From Selenihalanaerobacter shriftii (GTDB lineage: Bacteria > Bacillota > Halanaerobiia > Halobacteroidales > Acetohalobiaceae): a stretch of 64,000 bases of DNA. Within the stretch, counting starts at the first letter, position 1. Each line of letters opens with the position of its first letter. Below, in pieces: positions 34,838 to 43,465 of this stretch. Where the stretch lies: assembly GCF_900167185.1 (NCBI RefSeq), contig NZ_FUWM01000005.1:62001-126000 (forward strand). Direction: 5' to 3'. A program made the position numbers and the translations under genes. The notes beneath the pieces are model-generated. The model saw only the letters and a program-made list of their open reading frames with translations. It did not search any database and was not told where the DNA came from.

Positions 34838-36409
34838 ATGATGGCTAATAAAATTATGTTTCAGGGAACCGGTTCAGACGTAGGAAAGAGTGTATTGACT
34901 GCTGCTTTTTGTAGAATCTTTGCTCAAGATGGTCATAAAGTAGCTCCTTTTAAATCACAGAATATGGCATTAAATTCTTATGTAACTAAAAAAGGAGGAG
35001 AGATAGGTAGAGCACAAGCTGTCCAAGCTGAAGCGTCTCAAATGGAAGCAACTGTAGATATGAATCCTATTTTACTTAAACCTAAAGAGGATACGGTATC
35101 TCAAGTTATTATTCATGGACGACCAAAAAAGAATATGAGTGCTCAAGAATATTTTAATCATTATAGTGAAAGCTTGGTATATATTAAAGAGTCCTTAGAT
35201 AGATTGAATAATGATTATGATATAATTACTTTAGAAGGAGCTGGTAGTCCAGCAGAGGTTAATTTAAGAGATTATGATTTGGTTAATATGAAAGCAGCAG
35301 AATTAGCTGATGCACCCGTAATTTTAGTAGCGGATATTGATAAAGGAGGAGTCTTTGCTTCAATTGTTGGTACTTTTAAATTATTAAATGAAGATGAAGT
35401 AAATAGAATTAAAGGAATTATTATTAACAAATTTAGAGGAGATATTAATAGATTAGAATCGGGTTTAGAATTTATTGAAGATTATACCGGAGTACCGGTT
35501 TTAGGTGTTGTTCCATATTTTGATGATTTTAAAATTCCAGAAGAAGATTCTATTCCTTCCCAAAGATTGAATAATAGAACAGAAGGCGAAATAGAGATTG
35601 CTATAGTCTATCTACCTCATATCTCTAACTTTACAGATTTTACCCCTTTAGAAGATGAGCCTCAAACTACGGTGCGGTATGTACGAGCAGGAGAATCATT
35701 AGGTAATCCAGATGCTATTATTATTCCTGGCAGTAAGAATACTATTGAGGATTTGGAATATTTGAGGAAGGCAGGATATGCAGAAAAGATAAAAAGATTA
35801 GCTAAGCGGGGAACTCAGGTTATTGGGATTTGTGGAGGCTATCAGATGTTAGGTAAGCGATTAGCTGATCCACATAAGATGGAGACAATTGGGAAAGTAG
35901 TGCAAGGGCTGGATCTGCTAAATATTAATACTATCTTTAACCCCACTAAAGTAACTACTCAAGTGACTGGCAATATTATTAATCAACGGGGCTTTTTAGG
36001 TAATTTAGCTACTGAAAAGGTAAGTGGTTATGAGATTCATATGGGAGATACTGAGCTGGGAGAACAAGTAGAACCTTTAATTGAAATTAAAAATCAAATG
36101 AATCAAGAAGTTTCTAGGTTAGATGGTGCAGTTAGTTCAGATGGCCAAATATTTGGCACTTACCTACACGGAATATTTGATAATGATGATTTTCGTAATT
36201 CATTTATTAATCATTTACGAAAAAAGAAGGGATTATCAGAGATTGATTTTAGTCAACAGCTTTCTACTTCGCAAAAAAGGGAAGATGCCTATGAAAAGTT
36301 AGCAGAAGTTGTAAGAAATAATGTAGATATAAAAATGGTTTATGAAATTATGAATTTAAATAATTGTAAAGAGGGATTAGACTCATGTTTAATCAATTTA
36401 TTATTATAG
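34838..36409 (+). CDS. cbiP: cobyric acid synthase (canonical second copy)
   Basis: CbiP (523 aa) amidates the b, d, e and g side chains of adenosylcobyrinic a,c-diamide, using ATP and glutamine. Canonical motifs: FQGTGSDVGKSVLTAAFCRIF, KVAPFKSQNMALNSYVT, EIGRAQAVQAEA, MNPILLKP, VADIDKGGVFASIVGT, the glutaminase nucleophile in GICGGYQMLG, and GTYLHGIFDND with the catalytic His. I chose ATG 34838 (34841 is also possible) after AGGTGA; the GTG at 34829 overlaps that site. It follows the divergent copy after 51 bp, a tandem duplication. Its 3' end overlaps cbiB by 25 bp. Confidence 0.95.
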   Translation: MMANKIMFQGTGSDVGKSVLTAAFCRIFAQDGHKVAPFKSQNMALNSYVTKKGGEIGRAQAVQAEASQMEATVDMNPILLKPKEDTVSQVIIHGRPKKNMSAQEYFNHYSESLVYIKESLDRLNNDYDIITLEGAGSPAEVNLRDYDLVNMKAAELADAPVILVADIDKGGVFASIVGTFKLLNEDEVNRIKGIIINKFRGDINRLESGLEFIEDYTGVPVLGVVPYFDDFKIPEEDSIPSQRLNNRTEGEIEIAIVYLPHISNFTDFTPLEDEPQTTVRYVRAGESLGNPDAIIIPGSKNTIEDLEYLRKAGYAEKIKRLAKRGTQVIGICGGYQMLGKRLADPHKMETIGKVVQGLDLLNINTIFNPTKVTTQVTGNIINQRGFLGNLATEKVSGYEIHMGDTELGEQVEPLIEIKNQMNQEVSRLDGAVSSDGQIFGTYLHGIFDNDDFRNSFINHLRKKKGLSEIDFSQQLSTSQKREDAYEKLAEVVRNNVDIKMVYEIMNLNNCKEGLDSCLINLLL

Positions 36410-37347
36410 TTATAATAGCATTAATATTAGATTTATTAATTGGTGATCCAGACTGGATTACTCATCCTGTAATAATTATTGGTAAATTTATTAACTGGGG
36501 TGAGAAACATTTAAGGGCAATAACTAATGGAGAACTTAGTGAAAGACTAGCGGGGATTCTTTTAGCATTAGTGACAATTACATTAACATGGTCAATAACT
36601 TATATTTTAATTAAGGTTGGAACTACAATTGATATCTGGTTAGGATTAATCTTTAAAATAGCAATTTTATATACGACTTTATCGATTAAAGGGTTAGCTA
36701 AAGCCGGGGGAGAAATATATAAATTATTAATTATATCAGATTTGCAGGAAGCTAGAGAGAAAGTAAATTGGATTGTAGGGCGAGATACTACAAAAATGGC
36801 AGAGGAAGAGATAGTTAGAGCTACAGTAGAAACATTGGCTGAGAATACAGTTGATGGTATATTATCTCCGCTTTTTTATGCATTCTTAGGAGGAGCACCT
36901 CTAGCAATGACCTATAAAGCTATTAATACTTTAGATTCTATGTTAGGATATAAGAGTAAAGATTATTTATATTTTGGTTGGGCTGCTGCGCGAATTGATG
37001 ATTTAGCAAATTTAATTCCAGCTAGAGTTAGTGGAATATTATTCCCGATAGCTGCTTTTTTACTTAACAAAAAGGGAATAACATCATTTAAAATGGTGTT
37101 AAGAGATGCTCATAAACATCCAAGTCCCAATGGTGGTTATTCTGAAGCAGCCGTAGCTGGAGCATTAGGGATTAGACTAGGTGGTCTTAATTATTACCAT
37201 GGTCAATCTAGCTTTAGAGAGTATTTAGGAGAGAAGACTAGAATTTTGGAGGCTAACGATATTAAAGATGTTATTAACTTAATGTATTTAACTACAGGTT
37301 TATTTGTGATTATTGGGATTACTGTACTTTTAAACTTGAAATTTTAA
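36385..37347 (+). CDS. cbiB: adenosylcobinamide-phosphate synthase
   Basis: CbiB/CobD-type membrane protein (320 aa, four or more membrane segments) attaching aminopropanol (phosphate) to cobyric acid. Family blocks: LILDLLIGDPDWITHPVIIIGKFI, AEETVRATVETLAENTVDG-like region (ATVETLAENTVDGILSPLFYAFLGG), YKAINTLDSMLGYK, and HPSPNGGYSEAAVAGALGIRLGG. It overlaps the second cbiP; an 89-bp gap precedes cbiA. Confidence 0.95.
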   Translation: MFNQFIIIVIIALILDLLIGDPDWITHPVIIIGKFINWGEKHLRAITNGELSERLAGILLALVTITLTWSITYILIKVGTTIDIWLGLIFKIAILYTTLSIKGLAKAGGEIYKLLIISDLQEAREKVNWIVGRDTTKMAEEEIVRATVETLAENTVDGILSPLFYAFLGGAPLAMTYKAINTLDSMLGYKSKDYLYFGWAAARIDDLANLIPARVSGILFPIAAFLLNKKGITSFKMVLRDAHKHPSPNGGYSEAAVAGALGIRLGGLNYYHGQSSFREYLGEKTRILEANDIKDVINLMYLTTGLFVIIGITVLLNLKF

Positions 37348-37436
37348 ATTATGAAATACTAAATAGAAATATAAATCAGGAATTTAGTAGATATAATTCT
37401 ATTAAAATATACTAATTTGGAAAGGAGTCGATTTAG

Positions 37437-38837
37437 TTGACTCAGCCTCGAATTTTAATCGCTGGGACTCAGAGTGGAGTAGGTAAGACGACTTTAACTA
37501 TAGGATTAATGGCAGCTATGAAGAAAAAAGGATATAAAGTACAACCTTATAAAGTTGGTCCTGATTATATAGATCCTGGATTTCATACAATAGCTACCGG
37601 AAGAGTTTCTCGTAATTTAGATAGTTGGATGATTCCTGAAGAACGATTGATTGAAATCTTTTTACGGAATAGTCAAGGTGCTGATTTATCGATTATCGAA
37701 GGAGTAATGGGACTCTTTGATGGACATAGAAAGGAAGAAGGGAAAGGGAGTAGTGCCGATGTGGCTAAAATTCTTTCAACACCGGTTATTTTAGTGATTG
37801 ATGCTAAAAAATTAGCTCAAAGTGGAGCTGCTTTAGCCTATGGCTATCAAAATTATAATTCGGATTTAAATTTGATTGGAGTAATTTTAAATCGAGTTGG
37901 TAGTGCTAGTCATTATCAGATGATTAAAGAACCTATTGAGGAATTAGGTATTTCGGTTTTAGGTTATATTCCTAATCAGCAGCAGTTAGAATTACCGGAA
38001 AGACATTTAGGGTTAGTCCCTACTGCAGAAACACCTTTATTAGATGATTATATAGATGAATTGGCTGAAGTAATTTTGAAATACTTAGACTTGAATCAAC
38101 TTTATGAATTGGCTACTGAAACTAATGATTTAGAATTAGGTGAAGAAAATTTATTTATAGATCAGAAATCTAAGACAGATATTAAACTAGCAGTAGCTAG
38201 AGATGAAGCTTTTAACTTTTATTATGAAGATAATTTAGAATTATTGGAGTCTAGAGGAGTAAAAATAGAATACTTTAGTCCAGTTAATGATGAAAGATTA
38301 CCAGAAAATATTGATGGTCTATATATCGGCGGAGGATTTCCAGAAAGCTTTTTAGAAGAATTGAGTAATAATCATTCTATGAGAGAAAATATTAAAAAGA
38401 TGATTGAGCTTGGAATCCCTACCTATGCTGAATGTGGAGGGTTAATGTATTTAACTGAAAAAATAATTAATTTTGATGGTAAAGAATATGAAATGGTAAA
38501 AGTAATTCCAGGAGTTACAGCAATGCAGGATCGTTTACAAGCAATGGGATATGTAAAAGCCAATGTAGAGGTGGACAATATTTTATTATCTAAAGGACAG
38601 GATATAAGAGGTCATGAATTTCATCATTCTAAATTGTCTGATTTACCTAAAGATTATGAAGCAGCTTATACTTTAACTGGAGGTAAAGGAGCCGATGGTA
38701 GATTAGAAGGATATGTTGAAGATGATCTATTAGCTACTTATCTACATCTTCATTTTGCTAATAATCCGCGAGTAGTTGATAATTTTATTCAAAAATGTGA
38801 AGAATTTAGTGGAGGTGTTATTTATGATGAAGAATAA
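37437..38837 (+). CDS. cbiA: cobyrinic acid a,c-diamide synthase
   Basis: CbiA (466 aa) amidates the a and c carboxyls. TTG start at 37437, 9 bases after AAAGGAG. P-loop AGTQSGVGKTTLTIGL, then YKVGPDYIDPGFH, EGVMGLFDG, the glutaminase Cys in YAECGGLMYLTEK and the C-terminal His in ATYLHLHFANNP. Its end overlaps the adenosyltransferase gene by 14 bp. Confidence 0.96.
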   Translation: MTQPRILIAGTQSGVGKTTLTIGLMAAMKKKGYKVQPYKVGPDYIDPGFHTIATGRVSRNLDSWMIPEERLIEIFLRNSQGADLSIIEGVMGLFDGHRKEEGKGSSADVAKILSTPVILVIDAKKLAQSGAALAYGYQNYNSDLNLIGVILNRVGSASHYQMIKEPIEELGISVLGYIPNQQQLELPERHLGLVPTAETPLLDDYIDELAEVILKYLDLNQLYELATETNDLELGEENLFIDQKSKTDIKLAVARDEAFNFYYEDNLELLESRGVKIEYFSPVNDERLPENIDGLYIGGGFPESFLEELSNNHSMRENIKKMIELGIPTYAECGGLMYLTEKIINFDGKEYEMVKVIPGVTAMQDRLQAMGYVKANVEVDNILLSKGQDIRGHEFHHSKLSDLPKDYEAAYTLTGGKGADGRLEGYVEDDLLATYLHLHFANNPRVVDNFIQKCEEFSGGVIYDEE

Positions 38838-39426
38838 ATTAGAAAAAGGATTAGTACAAGTATACACTGGTAAAGGTAAAGGCAAGACTACAGCATCATT
38901 AGGATTAGCTTTAAGGGCAGTAGGACATGGGTTTAAAGTAGAAATGATTCAATATATGAAAGGTAGTGCATATTCTGGAGAGTTATTTTCTACAGAACGA
39001 CTTCCTAACCTAAATATTAAACAATTTGGACGAGGCTGTCCTTATGCAGCTTTAATTAGGCAGGGAATTCAAAAATGTACTGGTTGTGGAGAATGTTTCT
39101 TAAAAGGTAATGATGATGAGTCGCGTGAAGAATTTAAAGAATTTGTGAAGGTTGCTTATGATTATACAAAAGAGGTTTTAGCTGATTCTAAAACAGATAT
39201 TGTGATATTAGATGAAATAAATAATGCTTTAAGATATGATTTGTTAACTATAAAAGATGTTCTGGATTTAATTTCCCTGAAGGATGAAAAGACTGAATTA
39301 ATTATGACTGGGCGTGGATTCGATAAGAAAATTTTAGAAACTGCTGACCTAGTAACTGAAATGCAGGCGGTTAAGCATCCATATCAGGAACAAGGAATTA
39401 CTAGTAGACGAGGGATTGAATATTAA
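38824..39426 (+). CDS. cobO: cob(I)alamin adenosyltransferase (CobA/CobO/BtuR family) with four-Cys motif
   Basis: Transfers the adenosyl group from ATP to Co(I) corrinoid. Start ATG 38824 (200 aa), 6 bases after GGAGGTG; the ATG at 38776 lies well inside cbiA. P-loop VYTGKGKGKTTASLGLALRA near residue 13, VILDEINNAL near 140, and LIMTGRG near 165. Between the P-loop and the Asp motif it has GRGCPY and then CTGCGECF (Cys 72, 85, 88, 91), absent from short BtuR proteins such as that of E. coli. This could be a metal or Fe-S site; I recall similar proteins in other anaerobes. Confidence 0.93.
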   Translation: MMKNKLEKGLVQVYTGKGKGKTTASLGLALRAVGHGFKVEMIQYMKGSAYSGELFSTERLPNLNIKQFGRGCPYAALIRQGIQKCTGCGECFLKGNDDESREEFKEFVKVAYDYTKEVLADSKTDIVILDEINNALRYDLLTIKDVLDLISLKDEKTELIMTGRGFDKKILETADLVTEMQAVKHPYQEQGITSRRGIEY

Positions 39427-39451
39427 AACTGGTCTAAGGAAGTGAAAAAGT

Positions 39452-40207
39452 ATGTTAAAAGGAAAAGTAATTACTAGATTAATAATAGCTTTACAATTTT
39501 TAACTAGGATTCCGATTAATATTAAGGTTAAGTTTACTCCTAAAAACATGGCTAAATCCATGGTGTTTTACCCTATAATTGGTAGTGGAATTGGATTGGT
39601 TTTAATTGGCTTGAATTTGCTTTTCGGTTTATTTTGGTCTGATTTAGTAATAAAGGCTTTAATACTTATATCATTAATTATTATTACAGGTGGTTTACAC
39701 TTAGATGGATATATGGACACGATAGATGGAATATTTAGTGGACGTCGTAAAGAAAGAATGTTAGAAATTATGCGTGATAGTCGAGTTGGTGCTCATGGTG
39801 TGACAGGAGCTTTTGTATTATTATTACTGAAATTTGTATTTTTGATGGAACTTACTGATCAGATTCAAATAGAAACTTTAATATTAATGCCTACTCTTAG
39901 TAGATGGGCTATGGTCTATGCTTCGGCTTTTTATCCTTATGCTAGAAAAGAAGAGGGTTTAGGTAAAGCACATGCTGAACTTGTAGGAAAGAGAGAGGTT
40001 ATGTTTGCTTCTTTATGGACTGTAATTCTAGCAGGGCTTTTACTGGCGTTTAATGGGATATTGCTTTTTATTCTAATTTGGATTATTACAGTTATAATTA
40101 TTAAAGTAATTACTAAACGAATTCAAGGATTAACCGGTGATTGTTATGGAGCTATTAACGAATTAGTCGAATTATTTACTTTATTAGTATTAACCTTAAT
40201 ATATTAG
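39452..40207 (+). CDS. cobS: adenosylcobinamide-GDP ribazoletransferase (cobalamin synthase)
   Basis: CobS (251 aa), membrane enzyme joining adenosylcobinamide-GDP with alpha-ribazole (phosphate). Diagnostic motif GGLHLDGYMDTIDGIFSGRRKERMLEIMRDSRVGAHG at about 75-111, opening FLTRIPI, and several membrane helices. AAGGAAGTG precedes the ATG. No cobT, the enzyme that makes the alpha-ribazole phosphate, is in the window. Confidence 0.95.
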   Translation: MLKGKVITRLIIALQFLTRIPINIKVKFTPKNMAKSMVFYPIIGSGIGLVLIGLNLLFGLFWSDLVIKALILISLIIITGGLHLDGYMDTIDGIFSGRRKERMLEIMRDSRVGAHGVTGAFVLLLLKFVFLMELTDQIQIETLILMPTLSRWAMVYASAFYPYARKEEGLGKAHAELVGKREVMFASLWTVILAGLLLAFNGILLFILIWIITVIIIKVITKRIQGLTGDCYGAINELVELFTLLVLTLIY

Positions 40208-40290
40208 TAATCAGTGCCTGTGTCAGTGAAGTTGAAAAGAAACTATCAAGTTTAAAAGTAGTCAGTTATCAGTAGAGGGCTGGGGTGATA

Positions 40291-41202
40291 ATGATGAAAG
40301 CTACGGTGAAAGCACCAGGTACTTGTGGAGAATTAGTGCAGGGAACCATAGATAATATTAATTTTCATGTAACCTGTCCAATTAATAAATATTCTTATGT
40401 TACAGTTGAATTGGCTTCACATATGCAAGAAACGATTTGTAAACAAGAGTTACCTAAAACTGTTCAAGCAGTGAATAAAACATTAGATTATTTTGGGATC
40501 GATAATTTGAAGGCTATTATTAATGTAAGGTCAGAGTTAATAACAGGAAAAGGAATGGCCAGTAGTACTGCTGATATTACAGCAGCTATTTTAGCTACTG
40601 TCGTTGCTTTAGGTGAAGAGATTAGTTCAGAGGAGCTAACTAAGTTAGCCTTAAGTGTGGAACCAACAGATGGGGTTTTTTATGATGGAATAGTTTTATT
40701 TGACCATGTATCTGGTAAATTATATAGATATTTAGGTCAGATATCAGGATTAAGTATTTTAATGGTGGATTTAGGTGGTAAAATTGATACTTTACAGTTC
40801 AATAGTAGAAATGACTTGAAAGAATTGAATAAGGATAATGAACCATTAACTAAACAAGCTTTAAAACTAATAGAAGAAGGTATTAATAAGCAAAATTTAG
40901 ATTTAGTTGGTAAAGGTGTGACTTTAAGTAGTAAGGCTAACCAAAATATATTACCTAAAAAAAATTTTAATAAATTCTTAAGTTTAACTAATTTAGAAGG
41001 GGTGCTAGGTTTAAATGTAGCCCATAGTGGTACTTTACTTGGGATTTTATATGATGCTAAGCAAATAAGGGTAAATAAAATAGAGGATAAGGTTAAAAAA
41101 AGGATAGGACATTTTAATATGGAGCAATTGAAGTTGATTAATGGAGGGTTAACTATAATAGATGATAGCTCAGACTGGGAAAGGAAGTATAAATATGGTT
41201 AA
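40291..41202 (+). CDS. pduX: L-threonine kinase (PduX type, GHMP family)
   Basis: GHMP kinase (303 aa from ATG 40291; 40294 also possible) making L-threonine O-3-phosphate for the aminopropanol arm. The N-terminal KAPGTCGELVQGTIDNINFHVTCPIN is diagnostic of PduX, GKGMASSTADITAAI is the GHMP ATP-binding motif, and HSGTLLGILYD is motif 3. The next gene is the decarboxylase that uses its product, overlapping by 8 bp. Confidence 0.92.
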   Translation: MMKATVKAPGTCGELVQGTIDNINFHVTCPINKYSYVTVELASHMQETICKQELPKTVQAVNKTLDYFGIDNLKAIINVRSELITGKGMASSTADITAAILATVVALGEEISSEELTKLALSVEPTDGVFYDGIVLFDHVSGKLYRYLGQISGLSILMVDLGGKIDTLQFNSRNDLKELNKDNEPLTKQALKLIEEGINKQNLDLVGKGVTLSSKANQNILPKKNFNKFLSLTNLEGVLGLNVAHSGTLLGILYDAKQIRVNKIEDKVKKRIGHFNMEQLKLINGGLTIIDDSSDWERKYKYG

Positions 41203-42301
41203 TAACTCAAAGATGCATGGTGGAAATATTAAAGCAGCGGCTAAGGAATATGATTTACAATTAGAAGAGATTATTGATTTTAGTGCTAATATTAATTTTT
41301 TAGGTCCACCATCTGTAGTTGAAGAAGAGATTAAAGCAAGTTTGGATCAAATAATTCATTATCCAGAACCAGAGGCTAAGACTTTATGTAATGAATTAGC
41401 TGATTATTTTGGAATCCAGTCTAGAAATGTAATAGTTGGGAATGGAGAAGTTGAACTTATTTATTTAATTAGTAAAGTGATTCAACCTAGTCATGCTTTA
41501 GTATTAGCACCTACATTTTCGGAGTATGAAGCAGCAGTAGAAAGTGTAGGAGGAAAAATAGAATTATTTAAGTTATCTAGGTATAATAATTTTAAGATAG
41601 ATATGAAGAGTCTATTTAGTAAATTAGAAGAAAGTGATATTGATCTATTATTTTTATGTAACCCCAATAATCCTACTGGTGATTTAATTACTAAATCAGA
41701 ATTACTAAAATTAGTAGAAGTTGCAAAAAATGAAGAAACTTTTGTGGTGCTTGATGAAGCTTTTCTTGATTTTTTAATGAATGAATCAGAATATACTTTA
41801 ATTTCAGAAGCTGTTCAACAGGAGAACCTTTTAGTATTACGTTCTATGACTAAATTCTTTGCTGTTCCAGGCTTAAGAATAGGGTATGGAATTGGTAATG
41901 CAAATTTAATATCTAAGTTAGAATCAAGTAAAGATCCGTGGAATGTAAACTTATTTGCACAGCAGGTAGGAGTTAAGGTTTTAAAAGAAGATACTTATAT
42001 TACAAAAACTAAAGGAACTATTAAACAGGAGAAAGAATTCTTATATCAGCAGTTAAATCAGTTGAAAGGGCTTAATCCTTATCGACCAACAGTTAATTAT
42101 ATTTTAATTGATATTTCAGATACTGAATATAATTCACAACAATTAAAAAGTTTGCTAGCTAGTAAAGGAATTTTAGTACGAGATTGTAGTACTTATCATT
42201 TATTAGGTAAAGATTTTATTAGAGTTGCAGTTAAAAATAGAGAAGATAATCAAAAGTTAATTAAAGAATTAAAGTTATTATTAGATTTAGGAGGGCAATA
42301 A
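41195..42301 (+). CDS. cobD: L-threonine-O-3-phosphate decarboxylase
   Basis: PLP enzyme of aminotransferase class I/II fold (368 aa) producing (R)-1-amino-2-propanol phosphate. Start ATG 41195 after AAGGAAG; the ATG at 41162 lacks a site. Blocks: MHGGNIKAAAKEYDL, IIDFSANINFLGPP, LCNPNNPTGDL, VLDEAFLDF, and the PLP lysine in LRSMTKFFAVPGLRIGYGIG. All are typical of CobD rather than histidinol-phosphate aminotransferase, and the operon context agrees. Confidence 0.94.
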   Translation: MVNNSKMHGGNIKAAAKEYDLQLEEIIDFSANINFLGPPSVVEEEIKASLDQIIHYPEPEAKTLCNELADYFGIQSRNVIVGNGEVELIYLISKVIQPSHALVLAPTFSEYEAAVESVGGKIELFKLSRYNNFKIDMKSLFSKLEESDIDLLFLCNPNNPTGDLITKSELLKLVEVAKNEETFVVLDEAFLDFLMNESEYTLISEAVQQENLLVLRSMTKFFAVPGLRIGYGIGNANLISKLESSKDPWNVNLFAQQVGVKVLKEDTYITKTKGTIKQEKEFLYQQLNQLKGLNPYRPTVNYILIDISDTEYNSQQLKSLLASKGILVRDCSTYHLLGKDFIRVAVKNREDNQKLIKELKLLLDLGGQ

Positions 42302-42302
42302 T

Positions 42303-42911
42303 ATGGCTACAGAGATTATTTTAGTTCGACATGGAGAGACTCTTTGGAATAAAGAATCAAAATTTCAGGGCTCTACTGATACAGTTTTAAGTCCATTAGG
42401 AATAGAGCAAGCAGAGAAGTTAGCAGATAGATTTAAAGAAGAAGAATTAGATGTGGTTTATGCTAGTAATTTGCAAAGAGCAGTGAAAACAGCAAAAGCA
42501 GTAGCTAAGCATCATGAAATTGTAGTTAATGAAGAGCCTAAATTGCAAGAAGCTAGTTTTGGAGAGTGGGAAGGATTAACCTTTGACCAGATTAAAGAGA
42601 AAGATGGTAAAAAGTTAGATGCTTGGTTGAAAGATCCAATAACAGTGAGAACCCCAGATGGAGAAAAATTTGAGGATGTACAAGAGCGGGCAATGGAAGC
42701 CTTAGATGAAATTAGAGATAAACATCAAGGAGAGAAGGTTTTAGTTGCTGCTCATGGAGGAACGATTCGTGCTTTATTAGTTGAACTTTTAGGAATGCCG
42801 TTAAGTAATTTTTGGCGTATTCAACAGGATAATACAGCAGTGAATATTGTTAAATTCTATGATGATGATCCAATTGTAGCATTAGTTAATTGCACCCAAC
42901 ATTTGAGGTAA
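42303..42911 (+). CDS. cobC: alpha-ribazole phosphatase (histidine phosphatase family)
   Basis: A 202-residue phosphoglycerate-mutase-like phosphatase with the catalytic motif ILVRHGETLWNK at the N-terminus, LQEASFGEWEGL (acid Glu) and AAHGGTIRALL (second His). The fold alone does not give the substrate; its position as last gene of the B12 operon, 1 bp after cobD, supports removal of the phosphate from alpha-ribazole-phosphate or adenosylcobalamin-phosphate. Confidence 0.88.
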   Translation: MATEIILVRHGETLWNKESKFQGSTDTVLSPLGIEQAEKLADRFKEEELDVVYASNLQRAVKTAKAVAKHHEIVVNEEPKLQEASFGEWEGLTFDQIKEKDGKKLDAWLKDPITVRTPDGEKFEDVQERAMEALDEIRDKHQGEKVLVAAHGGTIRALLVELLGMPLSNFWRIQQDNTAVNIVKFYDDDPIVALVNCTQHLR

Positions 42912-42937
42912 TATATACTTAAATCTTTATTCATATA

Positions 42938-42991
42938 TTGACATATAAAGGTTATTTATGTTATAATATTTAGGAATTCGAAATATTATAA
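42938..42991 (+). promoter_or_regulatory. promoter and palindromic operator of the MarR-MATE operon
   Basis: TTGACA (42938-42943), 18 bp, TATAAT (42962-42967). Directly over the -10 lies an inverted repeat with 11-bp perfect arms: TTATAATATTT (42961-42971) and AAATATTATAA (42981-42991), around a centre containing GAATTC. The position suits repression by the MarR protein encoded next. Confidence 0.72.
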
Positions 42992-43020
42992 AGTCTAAAT
43001 AATTTAGGGGAGGTATTAAG

Positions 43021-43455
43021 TTGCAAAAAGAAGTGACAGAAGATTTTATAGAATTAGAGATGCTATTTAGAAATATTGCTAATAAGGTTAATAAAGCAAC
43101 AAAAGATAATTTATATAAATTTAATTTAAATAAAAGCAGATTATTTGTTTTAATCGCTGTTTCTAAATCAAAGAATATTACTATGGGAAAATTAAAAGAA
43201 AAGATGCATTTAGCATGTAGTTCTATTACCAATTTAGTAGATAAGCTTGAAGCAGATGATTTGCTTAAAAGAGAACGAAGTGAAGAAGATAGAAGAGTAA
43301 TTCAATTACATCTTACTAATAAAGGTAGAGAATTATTAAATTCTATCCTTAAATTTAGAACAGAATATCTCAGTCAAGCATTAAATGATTTAACAAGTCT
43401 TGAGTTTTCTCAATTACAGAAAGTATTACAAAAAATAGACAATGAATTAGAATGA
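43021..43455 (+). CDS. MarR-family transcriptional regulator
   Basis: A 144-residue winged-helix repressor, TTG start at 43021 after AGGGGAGG. The recognition region is MGKLKEKMHLACSSITNLVDKLEADDLLKRERSEEDRRVIQLHLTNKGREL (about 60-110), with the DxRxxxLxLTxxG wing pattern. It is transcribed with the MATE exporter downstream and probably represses both through the palindrome over its -10. Confidence 0.92.
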   Translation: MQKEVTEDFIELEMLFRNIANKVNKATKDNLYKFNLNKSRLFVLIAVSKSKNITMGKLKEKMHLACSSITNLVDKLEADDLLKRERSEEDRRVIQLHLTNKGRELLNSILKFRTEYLSQALNDLTSLEFSQLQKVLQKIDNELE

Positions 43456-43465
43456 GGTGCCTAGT

